Shown piece by piece: positions 1-9,374 of a DNA stretch of 64,000 bases; position 1 is the first letter of the stretch; each line of letters begins with the position of its first letter. The notes beneath the pieces were generated by a model. It was not told the origin of the DNA and made no database searches. It was given only the letters and a program-made list of their open reading frames with translations. Origin of the DNA: Rhodocyclaceae bacterium (GTDB lineage Bacteria > Pseudomonadota > Gammaproteobacteria > Burkholderiales > Usitatibacteraceae). A program made the position numbers and the translations under genes. The stretch lies in contig JADCIX010000023.1 in the NCBI GenBank assembly GCA_020247545.1, forward strand, positions 1-64,000, read 5' to 3'.

Positions 1-105
1 GAGAAGTTGAAAAACACTGCTGGTTACTGGTTAAGCGAACTCCAGCGCAAACCCGAACGTATCAAGTCGTACTTCCAAGATCCGCGAGTCAAATACGCCG
101 CCTAA
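1..105 (+). CDS. C-terminal end of an unidentified protein (cut by window edge)
   Basis: Frame 1 is open from the first base to a TAA at 103-105 and gives 34 residues ending in KYAA. The peptide is rich in lysine, arginine and aromatic residues and has natural composition, but I do not recognise the family. The start lies outside the window. A 28-base repeat follows directly after the stop (117-144). Confidence 0.5.
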   Translation, partial: EKLKNTAGYWLSELQRKPERIKSYFQDPRVKYAA

Positions 106-116
106 ATTTTTGTTGG

Positions 117-144
117 CCATATTTAATTGCCGGATCAATAGTGC
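117..144. repeat. Dispersed 28-bp repeat, solo copy of the uppP-side element end
   Basis: Bases 117-144 match 34323-34350 at 27 of 28 positions; the core is TTGCCGGATCAATAGTGC. At 34.3 kb the sequence is one terminal inverted repeat of a compound palindromic element. Here only one end is present, between the unknown gene and hslO, so it looks like a solo end or deletion remnant. Confidence 0.6.
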
Positions 145-213
145 AACACCTGCCTAGAACACCAGTATGTACGGGCGCTTCCAACCAATATTGCTTGAAA
201 ACCCTCGCCCCGC

Positions 214-1158
214 CTAGACTTTCGAATCTTTTTCGTCGACCTTGTTCTCGTCGAACAGAGCCGCAATAGCAGCGGGATCGAAACGATATTCCTGATTACA
301 CATATCGTCTTTGACGATCACCTCACCGTATTCAGCAAGAGTGCCTTCGAGTTCTTCTCGCCCGAGCGAGCGCAATACATTCTTCACTTTTTCTTCGTCG
401 CGGGTACAGTTGGAATGTACGCCCTTGGGCTCGTAAAGGCGAATATCTTCTTCGGCGAATAATCGCCTCAACAAGAGGTCTATCGGCATCGAAACCAATT
501 CGGCTTCAGTCACGGACGAGGCGAGCATTTCCATCCGCGCCCAGCCGTCGGCATCACGCTCGTCCGCCTTTGGCAGCTTTTGCAGCATCAGCGCCCCGGC
601 ACCACGCGGGGTGGCGGCCAGCCAAAGGTGCGTCGGCAGTTGTTCGGATTGATCGAAGTAATGCTCAAAACACTCGGCCACGCTTAGCCCCGAGATCGGC
701 ACAATCGATTGATACATTTGCCCGGAGTCGCTGTTCTGAACGGTCATGGCGAGTGTGCCGCCGCCAACCCATTCGGCAAATCCATCGGTCGGTTTGACAA
801 GTTCTTCTTCACCGCCAGATGCCGCCATGCCGCGCAGGCCGAGCGAGTGGGTGCATTCCACGACCGCGAGTTTCGCTGAGCGCTTTGATGCGCCACCTTC
901 TGCTGTCTTTGTGCTCGCGCCTTGGATCTGTAAAGTCACGCGACCGGGATGTTTCAGGCCGGTGCCCACAAAGACGGCCACACAAGCGAGTTCACCAAAA
1001 TAACGGGTAACGTCTTCGGGATAGGTGCGGCCCCGCATCAGGGTCTGCCACGCGTCCCCCAAGCGGATAACCTGCCCGCGAATGTCAAGATCTTCGAAGG
1101 TGAATCGACGCGAGTAACTGGCGTGAGAGGAAAGTTGGGAAGAGCGGTCGGCAGGCAT
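214..1158 (-). CDS. hslO: Hsp33-type redox chaperone with incomplete cysteine centre
   Basis: Hsp33 is a cytosolic holdase that is inactive when its four cysteines bind zinc and is activated when oxidant releases the metal. The protein has 314 residues, near the family's usual 290-300, with the Hsp33 fold recognisable throughout and the C-terminal linker LRSLGREELEG followed by EYRFDP. The usual motifs are CxC and CxxC. Here the first reads S249-N250-C251 and the second D284-D285-M286-C287, so one cysteine of each pair is missing. The gene starts 52 bases after the phoR stop on the same strand and may be co-transcribed with phoBR. Family assignment is firm; whether the redox switch works is open. 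Confidence 0.9.
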   Translation of the reverse strand: MPADRSSQLSSHASYSRRFTFEDLDIRGQVIRLGDAWQTLMRGRTYPEDVTRYFGELACVAVFVGTGLKHPGRVTLQIQGASTKTAEGGASKRSAKLAVVECTHSLGLRGMAASGGEEELVKPTDGFAEWVGGGTLAMTVQNSDSGQMYQSIVPISGLSVAECFEHYFDQSEQLPTHLWLAATPRGAGALMLQKLPKADERDADGWARMEMLASSVTEAELVSMPIDLLLRRLFAEEDIRLYEPKGVHSNCTRDEEKVKNVLRSLGREELEGTLAEYGEVIVKDDMCNQEYRFDPAAIAALFDENKVDEKDSKV

Positions 1159-1210
1159 GGCACGAGTCTAACAAACTGCGGCGACCAAGCAACAATTTCG
1201 TGAAGCGACG

Positions 1211-2656
1211 TTACGCCGCGACCGCTTGGGGTTTCGGTTGCTCTGACATCACCCGGTTGGCCGGAAAAATTGCGCGGAAGCTTGACCCATGGTCTTCAGA
1301 GCCTTGTGAACTTTGAATCTCGAGCCGACCGCCGTGCCGAACCAACACATGTTTGACGATGGCAAGCCCCAAGCCAGTGCCGCCGGCCGCGCGTGAACGC
1401 CCGCGATCGACGCGATAGAAGCGCTCTGTCAGGCGTGGCAGATGTTCCGGAGCGATGCCCTCCCCGGTATCCGTCACGCTGAACAAAAGGTCGCCGCCGG
1501 CCTGACCGGCGGCGGGGACGATTTCCAAGCTAACGTGTACCGAACCGTTATCTGGCGTGTAGCGAATGGCGTTGGAGACCAAATTGGAAATGAGGCTGGA
1601 AACTTCGTCCCGATTGCCCATTAACCAAATTGGTGAGAGTGACGTTGTGAGCATGTGGCGGCCGCCGGACATGATGCGGGCGTCGTTGACCGAGGCCTGT
1701 ACCAGGCCCTGCATATCGATCACCGATTCAGCAAGTTTGTTTTGCGCATCTTCCAGCCTCGACAAGGCAAGCAAATCGTCGACCAAACGCTGCATCCGCT
1801 CAGTCTGTTGCGACATATGGTCGAGGGAGCGCTTTAGCAACTCGGGTTTTGACCCGCCGGCGATGTCTGTCCCGTGCATCGTCTCCAAGAAACCCGCCAT
1901 CACTGTGAGCGGGGTGCGTAACTCATGAGACACATTGGCGACAAAGTCGCTGCGCATCCGTTCAAGATGTTCGCGCTCGGAGATGTCTCTTGAAAGCAGC
2001 AAGGTTTGATCGTCGCCAAAACCAACAAGCTGCACGGCGAGCGAAACCTCGCGACCGCTGTTGGCACCCAGCGTCGGCGAAAATTTAAGTGTTAGCGACT
2101 CGCCGAGGTTTCGTTTGGCAAGAAACTCGATGAATTCAGGGGTTCGAACAATGTAAGTGATTGTCTGCATCCGGTCGTTTGACAGCGAAATGTGCCAATG
2201 CTTTTCAGCCGCCGGGTTGCACCAAACGATGCTGTTTTCGTTGTCCAGCATGACAGCGCCGTCCGGTAGCGCAGTCGCAGCTTGCTGAAAGCGGGCAAGC
2301 GAATTGGTCAACGCCTGCTGCTCTGTACGCAGCTGGCGAATAACCCGGTATAGATCTGAAAGCACATCGCCCCAGGTGCCGAATCCGTCCGGCAGGTCCA
2401 CAGCGCGCAATTCACTACCCAGCCAGATATGTAGTTGCGACAACTTCCACGTGTGATAGGCAAAACCGGCAAAAACGATCAACGTCGTCATCACAAACGC
2501 GGCAGTCCAGCCAAAGGCCAGCCCGCCCAATAATCCACCTAACGCAGCGAGTAGTGCAACGCGCAGCGCAGCGGTTAACAGCAGTTTGTGCGCAGACCTC
2601 ATGCGATTGGTTACGAAAAACAGACCCAGCGTCGTCGAAGCCGAGATTGGCTCCAA
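1211..2656 (-). CDS. phoR: Phosphate regulon sensor histidine kinase PhoR
   Basis: Inner-membrane kinase of the PhoBR two-component system. The 481-residue product has an N-terminal hydrophobic region (about residues 25-70), a PAS domain (about 125-225, GAVMLDNENSIVWCNPAAE), a HisKA domain with the phospho-accepting His244 in SHELRTPL, and a HATPase domain with N-box NLVSNAIRYTP and G-boxes DTGEGIAP and GGTGLGLAI. It has no large periplasmic domain, as is usual for PhoR, which senses through the Pst/PhoU complex; neither pst nor phoU is in the window. It lies 60 bases downstream of phoB. A shorter start at the methionine of MRSAHKLLL (2599) is also possible and would better match family N termini. 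Confidence 0.93.
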   Translation of the reverse strand: MEPISASTTLGLFFVTNRMRSAHKLLLTAALRVALLAALGGLLGGLAFGWTAAFVMTTLIVFAGFAYHTWKLSQLHIWLGSELRAVDLPDGFGTWGDVLSDLYRVIRQLRTEQQALTNSLARFQQAATALPDGAVMLDNENSIVWCNPAAEKHWHISLSNDRMQTITYIVRTPEFIEFLAKRNLGESLTLKFSPTLGANSGREVSLAVQLVGFGDDQTLLLSRDISEREHLERMRSDFVANVSHELRTPLTVMAGFLETMHGTDIAGGSKPELLKRSLDHMSQQTERMQRLVDDLLALSRLEDAQNKLAESVIDMQGLVQASVNDARIMSGGRHMLTTSLSPIWLMGNRDEVSSLISNLVSNAIRYTPDNGSVHVSLEIVPAAGQAGGDLLFSVTDTGEGIAPEHLPRLTERFYRVDRGRSRAAGGTGLGLAIVKHVLVRHGGRLEIQSSQGSEDHGSSFRAIFPANRVMSEQPKPQAVAA

Positions 2657-2716
2657 TCACTATAGTACGCCGCGCGCCTCAAGTGGCGGCCAAGAAGTGA
2701 TCGGTCTGCACGGCCA

Positions 2717-3406
2717 CTACTCGTCGCGTGCGAAGCGGTAGCCGCTACCGCGAACGGTGTGGACAAAGTTATCGTGGCCGGAGGGTGCCAGCGCCGAACG
2801 CAAACGCCGGATATGTACGTCGACTGTTCGTTCCTCGATGAACACATGATCGCCCCAAACGAAGTCGAGCAATTGGGTTCGCGAGTAGACCCGTTCCAGA
2901 TGTGTCAGGAAGAAGTGCAGTAAGCGAAACTCGGTCGGGCCCATGGTGAGTGTTTGGCCGTTGCCGGTAACCTTGTGTGAAGCCGGATCAAGCTTTAATC
3001 CGTTGTACTCGATGGTGTCTTCAGTCAGCTCCGGTGCGCGGCGGCGCAGCACCGCCTTGATGCGCGCTTCCAGTTCCTTCAGCGAAAAGGGTTTGACCAT
3101 GTAGTCATCCGCGCCGGTTTCGAGACCGCGCAATTTATCCGCCTCTTCGCCCCGCGCGGTCAGCAAGATAACCGGCAGCGATTTTGTCCGGCTGTCACCA
3201 CGTAACTTGCGAGTGAGTTCGACGCCGCTCATCCCCGGCAACATCCAATCGAGCAGCGCGAGATCGGGCAATTCGTGCTGCACGATTTTCAGTGCGCCTT
3301 CCGCCGACGGGGTGACCAACACGCGATAACCGCCCATCTCAAGGTTGATCTGGATAAGATCTTGTATAGCGGGTTCGTCTTCAACGACGAGGATGGTGGG
3401 GTTCAT
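2717..3406 (-). CDS. phoB: Phosphate regulon response regulator PhoB
   Basis: OmpR/PhoB-type DNA-binding regulator of phosphate starvation genes. The 229-residue protein has a receiver domain (1-120) with acidic pocket VVEDE, phosphorylation site Asp53 in LLDWMLPG and the conserved KPFS loop, then a winged-helix effector domain (about 130-228) ending in RTVDVHIRRLRSAL and GSGYRF. Length and motifs match PhoB. It is first in the phoB-phoR(-hslO) unit; a possible Pho box lies about 85 bases upstream, which fits autoregulation. Confidence 0.95.
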   Translation of the reverse strand: MNPTILVVEDEPAIQDLIQINLEMGGYRVLVTPSAEGALKIVQHELPDLALLDWMLPGMSGVELTRKLRGDSRTKSLPVILLTARGEEADKLRGLETGADDYMVKPFSLKELEARIKAVLRRRAPELTEDTIEYNGLKLDPASHKVTGNGQTLTMGPTEFRLLHFFLTHLERVYSRTQLLDFVWGDHVFIEERTVDVHIRRLRSALAPSGHDNFVHTVRGSGYRFARDE

Positions 3407-3488
3407 GGTCTCAGCTCGGGTTTCGAAGTGGGTATGCGTGCGTCGAATTCACAATCATCCTGCAAGCCAATGCATGATATTTCAGCTT

Positions 3489-3507
3489 TGTGAACCTTAT
3501 GTTACAG
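3489..3507 (-). promoter_or_regulatory. Possible Pho box upstream of phoB
   Basis: Read on the minus strand this is CTGTAACATAAGGTTCACA. It resembles two CTGTCAT-type 7-mers separated by an A/T-rich 4-mer, the layout of a PhoB site, with a good first half and a weak second half. Position upstream of phoB is appropriate. This is a by-eye match. Confidence 0.3.
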
Positions 3508-3591
3508 CGCAGCTGGAGCGAGTGAATGCCGTCTCGGCATTTCCCGCACGATACAATAACGGTGAATTCACCAGAAAGCGTCCTTTAACCT

Positions 3592-3948
3592 ATGGCCGAA
3601 CCCCGCCCAACCGAAATTACGCTGCACCAGAAATCGCGCGAACTGGAGATCGCGTTTGATGATGGCAGCCGTTTCCACCTCACATGCGAGTTTCTACGGG
3701 TGCACTCGCCATCCGCAGAGGTGCGTGGCCACGGTCCCGGGCAAGAGGTGTTGCAGGTCGGCAAGCGCGAAGTCAACATCACTAGCATTGAGCCGGTTGG
3801 TTCATATGCCATCAAGCCAACCTTTTCGGATGGCCATGACACCGGCCTGTACTCTTGGGACTATCTGCACGATCTCGGCGTCAACCAGCACAACTATTGG
3901 CGCACCTACATGAGCCGGCTTGAGCAGGCCGGTGCAAGTCGTGGTTAG
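3592..3948 (+). CDS. DUF971 family protein
   Basis: 118-residue cytosolic protein with the DUF971 (GBBH-like N-terminal) pattern: PTEITLHQKSRELEIAFDDG near the start, then LRVHSPSAEVRGHG, the VNITSIEPVGSYAIKPTFSDGHDTG block, and YSWDYLHDLG. In larger proteins this fold binds zinc at the N terminus of gamma-butyrobetaine hydroxylase; stand-alone copies have been linked to iron-sulfur or ubiquinone biology, but no function is established. It sits three genes before ubiE on the same strand, a common betaproteobacterial neighbourhood. It is divergent from phoB. Confidence 0.85.
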   Translation: MAEPRPTEITLHQKSRELEIAFDDGSRFHLTCEFLRVHSPSAEVRGHGPGQEVLQVGKREVNITSIEPVGSYAIKPTFSDGHDTGLYSWDYLHDLGVNQHNYWRTYMSRLEQAGASRG

Positions 3949-3950
3949 CC

Positions 3951-4358
3951 GTGGTGACGAAGCCTAGCCAAATGCCTGCCGACATTCGCGAGTTTTTTGA
4001 CGCTTACCGCGACGCCTTTAATCGTCTCAGTGGGCGGGATGTATCGGCGTTCTACCAAGTGCCCTCAATGATCTCCAGCGCCACTGGCCCCGGCCTGTTT
4101 ACGGATGAGCAGTCGCTGATCACAAACAATGAAAAACTGTGTGAAATTTATCGGCAATCAGGATTTGTAAAGACCGACTACCGCGAGTGCAGCGCCATAC
4201 CGCAAAATGATAATTTCTTTGTGGTGGATCTTGAATGGAGCATCCATCGGGAACAGCGGCTGCCGCAAGTGTTTAATACCACCTATCAACTCGTCCGGCG
4301 CGATGCAGTCGGCACTTGGAAAATTGAACACGTTGCTGCCTATAGTGAAACACTGTAA
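3951..4358 (+). CDS. NTF2/SnoaL-like small protein, function unknown
   Basis: 135 residues, GTG start two bases after the preceding stop, so translation is probably coupled. The pattern [30 protein letters not shown], a central strand region and [13 protein letters not shown] at the end suggest an alpha+beta barrel of the NTF2/DUF4440 type. No catalytic residues can be named. It lies between the DUF971 gene and ubiE in a tight plus-strand run. Confidence 0.65.
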   Translation: MVTKPSQMPADIREFFDAYRDAFNRLSGRDVSAFYQVPSMISSATGPGLFTDEQSLITNNEKLCEIYRQSGFVKTDYRECSAIPQNDNFFVVDLEWSIHREQRLPQVFNTTYQLVRRDAVGTWKIEHVAAYSETL

Positions 4359-4381
4359 AAAACGCCTCGGGACCACCACTC

Positions 4382-5116
4382 ATGACTGAAACACATTTTG
4401 GTTTTCAAAAGGTTGGCGAAGGCGAAAAAGCAGGCAAAGTGCGCGAAGTGTTTCGCTCGGTTGCACCCAGCTATGACATCATGAACGACTTGATGTCGGC
4501 CGGGCTTCATCGCGTCTGGAAAAAGTTCACCGTGGATCTGGCCAATGTTCAACCCGGTGAAGCCGTGTTGGATGTCGCTTCCGGTACGGCGGACTTGGCG
4601 CTAGCGTTTGCAAAACAAGCTGGTGCGGCAACCGTCTGGCAGACGGACATCAACGAAGCGATGCTGAAAGTGGGACGCGATCGCTTGGCCGACGAGGGGC
4701 TAATCACGCCCAATGCCTTGGCTGATGCCGAAAAATTACCCTTCACAAGTGAATCGTTTGATGTCGTCACCGTGGCGTTCGGCCTGCGCAACATGACGCA
4801 CAAAGATATCGCCTTGTCAGAAATGACCCGGGTGTTGAAGCCGGGAGGACGTTTGCTCGTGCTCGAATTCTCGAAAGTCCACAAATCGCTCGAAAAGGCA
4901 TATGACGCCTACTCCTTTGGTCTTTTGCCAAAGATTGGCAAATGGGTCGCAAAGGATGAGGCAAGTTATCAGTATTTGGCCGAGTCAATCCGGATGCATC
5001 CCGATCAGGAGACGCTCAAACAAATGATGTCTGAGGCGGGCTTATCCAACGTCGAGTACTGGAATCTCGCGGCGGGCGTCGTTGCATTGCATCGCGGATA
5101 CAAGCTTGGCCGCTAA
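4382..5116 (+). CDS. ubiE: Demethylubiquinone/demethylmenaquinone C-methyltransferase UbiE
   Basis: SAM-dependent methyltransferase that C-methylates the quinone ring in ubiquinone (and, where present, menaquinone) synthesis. 244 residues, class I Rossmann fold. Visible are the N-terminal [23 protein letters not shown] motif [13 protein letters not shown], the family signature [14 protein letters not shown] and the C-terminal [14 protein letters not shown]. It starts 23 bases after the upstream gene; ubiJ lies about 1.2 kb downstream. Confidence 0.97.
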   Translation: MTETHFGFQKVGEGEKAGKVREVFRSVAPSYDIMNDLMSAGLHRVWKKFTVDLANVQPGEAVLDVASGTADLALAFAKQAGAATVWQTDINEAMLKVGRDRLADEGLITPNALADAEKLPFTSESFDVVTVAFGLRNMTHKDIALSEMTRVLKPGGRLLVLEFSKVHKSLEKAYDAYSFGLLPKIGKWVAKDEASYQYLAESIRMHPDQETLKQMMSEAGLSNVEYWNLAAGVVALHRGYKLGR

Positions 5117-5224
5117 AAAACCGAATGCCGTGCGCCAGGGGAATTTTTTCTACGCAAACAGGTCATAGTGTCGTTGCAACAGTCTTCGTTCCAAAAATAC
5201 ACCTACAATTTTTCGGGGAATGCC

Positions 5225-6208
5225 ATGAAACCACTTCTGGCCACAGTTGTTATAAGTCTTTTTACACTTGTGTCGCTCGGCTATATGTCCGACGCGGATG
5301 CAAAAAAACGTCTTGGGGGAGGCAAATCCACCGGGACACAGAAAGAATCTATCCAGCGCGACGCCACGCCGCCGCCGGCAAAACCGGCGGCTCCTGCTGC
5401 GGCACCCGCCGCTGGTGCAGCTCCCACCGCCGCCGCGCCAGCCGCTGCGAGCGGTGCAAGCAAGTGGCTGGGCCCGCTGGCCGGGTTAGCCGCAGGCGGG
5501 TTGCTCGCCGCGATGTTTATGGGCGGCGCGTTTGATGGCCTGAAATTCTTCGACATCCTGTTGATGATCGGTTTGGCCGTTGCCGCCTTTATGCTGGTTC
5601 GGATGTTTATGCGTAAGAAGGCTGCGGAGATGGGTGGCATGAACGCGCCTGCTTCGGGTAACAGTCAATATGCTGGTGCCGGCGCGCCATACACACCTGA
5701 ACCATCGCCACCGCCTGTGTCGGCCGCCCCCGCCACCACTACCAACCGCATCGCTGCGCCGGAAATCGGTAGCCGTTTGTCAACCGCCAACGCTTCGTCC
5801 GACGTCATAAACGAGGCTACGGCCAAACCGCGTATTCCAGCCGACTTTGATGTTATTCCGTTTGAGCGTAACTCGAAGGCGGCATTTATTCGACTGCAAG
5901 CGGCCAACGACGCGAAAGACCTGAACGACATCCGTGAATTTACAACCCCCGAAATGTACGGCGAGCTCGCCTTGCAGATTCAGGAACGCGGCACCGCCGC
6001 ACAGAAAACCGAAGTGGTGTCGGTCGACGCCCGGGTAATCGAAGTTGTCATTGAGAACAATCGCGCGGTGGCCAGTGTTCGTTACACCGGCGTCATTCGC
6101 GAAGATGACGGTCAGGCCGAAGGCTTTGACGAAGTCTGGCACGTGTCGAAGGACCTGTCGGATGAGCAATCGACTTGGCGGTTGGCTGGTATTCAGCAGC
6201 TCGGCTAA
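5225..6208 (+). CDS. Tim44-domain membrane protein
   Basis: The ATG at 5225 is preferred over an upstream GTG because it has a GGGGA ribosome site and begins a signal-like segment MKPLLATVVISLFTLVSLG. The 327-residue product has an Ala/Pro-rich linker (about residues 40-80), two hydrophobic stretches (about 85-135) and a C-terminal Tim44-like domain (about 200-327) with FIRLQAANDAKDLNDIREFTTPEM and VWHVSKDLSDEQSTWRLAGIQQL. Bacterial Tim44-domain proteins are thought to sit at the inner membrane; their role is not settled. It lies between ubiE and ubiJ and is followed by a strong terminator. Confidence 0.85.
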   Translation: MKPLLATVVISLFTLVSLGYMSDADAKKRLGGGKSTGTQKESIQRDATPPPAKPAAPAAAPAAGAAPTAAAPAAASGASKWLGPLAGLAAGGLLAAMFMGGAFDGLKFFDILLMIGLAVAAFMLVRMFMRKKAAEMGGMNAPASGNSQYAGAGAPYTPEPSPPPVSAAPATTTNRIAAPEIGSRLSTANASSDVINEATAKPRIPADFDVIPFERNSKAAFIRLQAANDAKDLNDIREFTTPEMYGELALQIQERGTAAQKTEVVSVDARVIEVVIENNRAVASVRYTGVIREDDGQAEGFDEVWHVSKDLSDEQSTWRLAGIQQLG

Positions 6209-6234
6209 CAGCCTTCGAGCAGTTCAACAATTAC

Positions 6235-6267
6235 AAGGCGCCGTTCAATCGAACGGCGCCTTTGTCT
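6235..6267 (+). terminator. Rho-independent terminator after the Tim44-domain gene
   Basis: A 12-bp perfect stem (6235-6246 with 6251-6262), arm AAGGCGCCGTTC, 4-base loop AATC, followed by TTTGTCTTT. It ends the ubiE-side transcript about 20 bases before the ubiJ start. Confidence 0.85.
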
Positions 6268-6283
6268 TTGTCATAATGGTGGT

Positions 6284-6901
6284 GTGACTCAACGAACCTT
6301 TACCACCGCCAATCTTGCGGCTGCCAAACTCATCAACCGTGTCTTGGCGGACTACCCGCTGGCGCGAGAGCGGCTGCTGCCCCACGCGGCCGCACGCGTC
6401 GCAACCCATGTTGGTCCACTCGCCATTGAGCTGCGTATCACGCCGCAGGGTATGGTGGAGGCGGTGGGTGAGGGTGCAGCAGATGGCGCGGTCGCAAATG
6501 TGGTATTCCGAATCCCGCTTGCCTCGCTGGGCGGGTTGGTGCGCAAAGATCCGGCGGCGTTTCGCCAAGTCGCCTTCGAGGGCGATAGCGAACTGGCGCA
6601 TGTGTTGTCGACGGTCGCACGCGGCGTCGAGTGGGATATCGAAGAGGACTTGAGCCGGTTATTGGGCGGCGGCAAGCTGGCGGATATCGTCTCTCATCGC
6701 GCGGTTGGCACGACCAGATCCATCGCCGAGTGGCGCGACCAAGCCAGTCAGCGCTTCGCCGAAAATATGGCGGAGTATCTGGTGCATGAGCGCGAAGCCT
6801 TCATCACCAAGGACCAACTGGAACAACTGGCGCGTGACAACGAAATACTGCGTGACGACGTCGCCCGACTGGAAGCGCGCCTGAACCTGCTTGCCAAATA
6901 A
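6284..6901 (+). CDS. ubiJ: Ubiquinone biosynthesis accessory factor UbiJ
   Basis: UbiJ is a cytosolic lipid-binding (SCP2 fold) partner of the ubiquinone biosynthesis complex. The 205-residue product begins at GTG 6284, has the SCP2-like N-terminal domain (about 15-120, including NVVFRIPLASLGGLVRKDPAA and VEWDIEEDLSRLLG), and ends in a coiled-coil tail (about 150-205) rich in charged residues and Leu. In many Proteobacteria the order is ubiE-ubiJ-ubiB; here fbp follows six bases after the stop and ubiB is not in the window. The start lies only 17 bases after the terminator, so a promoter overlapping the hairpin, read-through, or a leader of minimal length is implied. Confidence 0.88.
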   Translation: MTQRTFTTANLAAAKLINRVLADYPLARERLLPHAAARVATHVGPLAIELRITPQGMVEAVGEGAADGAVANVVFRIPLASLGGLVRKDPAAFRQVAFEGDSELAHVLSTVARGVEWDIEEDLSRLLGGGKLADIVSHRAVGTTRSIAEWRDQASQRFAENMAEYLVHEREAFITKDQLEQLARDNEILRDDVARLEARLNLLAK

Positions 6902-6907
6902 GCGCCC

Positions 6908-7918
6908 ATGAAACGAATCACGCTGACGCGTTTTCTGATCGACGAACAGTACAACCGCAAGGCCGTACCTGCCGACCTCAGGTTGCTCATTGAAGTGGTA
7001 TCGCGGTCCATCAAGGCGATCTCAACGACGGTCGGCAAGGGAGCGCTTGCCGGTATCTTGGGTGACGCGGGCTCGGGCAATATACAGGGGGAAGCGCAGA
7101 AGAAACTCGATGTGATTGCCAACGAAATTCTGTTGGAGGCCAACGAGTGGGGTGGTCATCTTGCGGCGATGGCCTCTGAAGAAATGGAAGGTCCACACGC
7201 GATTCCACACCGCTTTCCCAAAGGCGAGTACTTGTTGCTGTTCGACCCGCTGGATGGCTCATCGAATATCGATGTGAACACCAGTGTCGGCACCATTTTC
7301 TCAGTGCTGCGTTGCCCTGAAGGTGTCAACAAGCCCACAGAAGCCGCCTTCCTGCAACCCGGTACCGCGCAGGTTTGTGCCGGCTTCGCGGTGTATGGTC
7401 CATCGACGGTTTTGGTATTGACGTTGGGTGCTGGCGTTCACACGTTTACGCTTGACAGGGAGCAAGGTGGCTTTGTGTTGACGCAGCAGCACGTGAAGAT
7501 ACCAGCGGATACACAAGAGTTCGCGATCAATATGTCGAACATGCGCCACTGGGAGCCGCCGATGAAACGATACGTCGAGGAAATGTTGGCCGGTAAAACC
7601 GGACCACTCGGCCGCGACTACAACATGCGCTGGATTGCATCGATGGTAGCGGATGTGTTTCGCATCCTCACGCGTGGCGGCATCTTTATGTATCCACGCG
7701 ATAACAAAGATCCATCAAAACCCGGCCGACTCCGCTTGATGTACGAAGCGAACCCAATGGCCATGATCATTGAACAAGCCGGTGGAGCGGCGAGCACCGG
7801 GCGCGAGCGTATTCTCGATATCGTACCGACGGCGTTACATCAACGCGTTCCGGTGATTCTTGGCTCAAAAAATGAGGTGGAGCGGGTTGTTGGTTACCAC
7901 CAAGCCGCGAGCGAGTAG
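6908..7918 (+). CDS. fbp: Fructose-1,6-bisphosphatase class I
   Basis: Hydrolyses fructose 1,6-bisphosphate in gluconeogenesis or the Calvin cycle. 336 residues, standard length. The metal-binding signature [20 protein letters not shown] and the C-terminal sugar-phosphate motif [21 protein letters not shown] are intact, as is the early [10 protein letters not shown] segment that carries the catalytic acidic residues. It starts 6 bases after ubiJ, so the two genes are probably co-transcribed although functionally unrelated. No Calvin-cycle genes are nearby. Confidence 0.96.
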   Translation: MKRITLTRFLIDEQYNRKAVPADLRLLIEVVSRSIKAISTTVGKGALAGILGDAGSGNIQGEAQKKLDVIANEILLEANEWGGHLAAMASEEMEGPHAIPHRFPKGEYLLLFDPLDGSSNIDVNTSVGTIFSVLRCPEGVNKPTEAAFLQPGTAQVCAGFAVYGPSTVLVLTLGAGVHTFTLDREQGGFVLTQQHVKIPADTQEFAINMSNMRHWEPPMKRYVEEMLAGKTGPLGRDYNMRWIASMVADVFRILTRGGIFMYPRDNKDPSKPGRLRLMYEANPMAMIIEQAGGAASTGRERILDIVPTALHQRVPVILGSKNEVERVVGYHQAASE

Positions 7919-7968
7919 CAATTTGCAGGTGGCAAAAGTCGCCTATCGGCGGTCGTTTTCAAGCCAAA

Positions 7969-8238
7969 ATGACTGAAAAAGCCCGTCCTTGCTGGGTTTT
8001 GTATCTTCTGGAATGTCAGGCGCGCGACAGCGAGACGACGTTGTACACCGGCATTACCACCGACCTTGAGCGGCGCTTCAACGAACATCTAGCCGGCGTC
8101 GGCGCGCGTTACACGCGTTCACATCCGCCGCTGCGGGTGTTAGCGGTACGGGAATTTTCCGATCGTGCCAGCGCTTCGCGCGCAGAAGCGGCAGTGAAAA
8201 AACTGCCGCGTCCATCGAAGTTGGCATATTTCGCATGA
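7969..8238 (+). CDS. GIY-YIG nuclease-superfamily protein
   Basis: 89-residue protein of the YhbQ/UPF0213 type. It shows [40 protein letters not shown] (the GIY-YIG core with the conserved Arg and Glu/His region) and ends [11 protein letters not shown]. Stand-alone members have been reported as nucleases or are uncharacterised; a role in DNA repair or processing is inference. The stop overlaps the next start (ATGA), indicating coupling to the downstream gene. Confidence 0.88.
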   Translation: MTEKARPCWVLYLLECQARDSETTLYTGITTDLERRFNEHLAGVGARYTRSHPPLRVLAVREFSDRASASRAEAAVKKLPRPSKLAYFA

Positions 8239-9374
8239 GAGCGTGGTTCGCCACAATTTCAATGATCCTGCTGGCGCTGGCGATGGCGTCCGCCGCTACC
8301 GCCACCGCCCAAACAACACCGACCGCGAGCGCTGCACCATTACGCGGCGTGTGGATCCCACAACCCGCCCACACCGACTTTTGGCGTTCGCCGGAGGACA
8401 TGAAGCGTCACATCGCCGCGCTGCACGAAGCAGGCATCAACACAATATGTGTGGTGGTTTGGAATCAAGGCCGCACGTTTTACAAGAGTCGCACCCTAAA
8501 AGAGTTGATCGGCATTGAGGTCGATGAGCGTATGGCGGGTCGTGACCCCCTTGCTGAAGTCGTCGCAGCCGCCAGGCCCTACAACATGCGCATCTACGCC
8601 TGGTTTGAGTTCGGCTTCGCCACGGACGTGAACAATGGTCCGGGGCGAGAGATTGTGCAACGCAAGCCACACTGGGTTGCGCGGAAGTCGGACGGCACAC
8701 CGCTGATTCGAAACGGGTTTCGTTGGCTGAATGCGTTTGACGCTGAAGTACAGGACTTCATGCTCGCGCTGATGATGGAAGTGGTTGCCGGCTACGACAT
8801 CACCGGCATCCAAGGCGACGATCGCCTGCCGGCGTTTCCGGGTGAGGGTGGTTACAACGACAACGTGAAAGCGGCATATGCAATTGCGCACGGCGGTGTG
8901 GCACCGCCGACAAACCACAAGGACGCTGGCTGGGTGCAGTGGCGGGCCGACCGGCTGGGAGAGTTTCAGCAGCGCGTCTACCGCGAGACCAAACGCCGCA
9001 AAGCGAATATGGAAGTCACACTAGCGCCGCCGGTGTTTCCGTGGAGTCGTGACGACTGGTTGATGGATTGGCCCGCATGGTTCAAGGCCGGCTGGGTCGA
9101 TAGAGTCTTTCCACAAATCTACCGCAAGGACCTCAAAAGCTATGAGGCCGAACTCGACAAGATCGTTGATAGACAAGTACCAAAGGCGTTACATCACAAA
9201 GTGCATCCCGGGTTGCTGTTGCGTTTGGCCGATGGTTATGCGGCGTCGATTGAGCTGATCAGCGCACAGGTCGCGGCAAATACACGCGCCGGGGTCGGCG
9301 GCGAGGTTTACTTCTTCAACGAAGGCGTGATGAAAAACCTCACGGCGATTAAGGCGATGTATGGTCGCGAGTAA
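8235..9374 (+). CDS. Secreted GHL10/DUF187-type glycoside hydrolase-like protein
   Basis: 379 residues with a signal peptide (about 1-26, ending ATATAQ). The mature part is a TIM-barrel of the GHL10 (formerly DUF187) family seen in YngK/YddW-like proteins: [45 protein letters not shown], a [14 protein letters not shown] segment, GIQGDDRL and [13 protein letters not shown]. The family is thought to act on cell-wall or extracellular glycans, with substrate unknown for this member. It overlaps the upstream gene by four bases and the next gene by 14 bases. Confidence 0.85.
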   Translation: MRAWFATISMILLALAMASAATATAQTTPTASAAPLRGVWIPQPAHTDFWRSPEDMKRHIAALHEAGINTICVVVWNQGRTFYKSRTLKELIGIEVDERMAGRDPLAEVVAAARPYNMRIYAWFEFGFATDVNNGPGREIVQRKPHWVARKSDGTPLIRNGFRWLNAFDAEVQDFMLALMMEVVAGYDITGIQGDDRLPAFPGEGGYNDNVKAAYAIAHGGVAPPTNHKDAGWVQWRADRLGEFQQRVYRETKRRKANMEVTLAPPVFPWSRDDWLMDWPAWFKAGWVDRVFPQIYRKDLKSYEAELDKIVDRQVPKALHHKVHPGLLLRLADGYAASIELISAQVAANTRAGVGGEVYFFNEGVMKNLTAIKAMYGRE

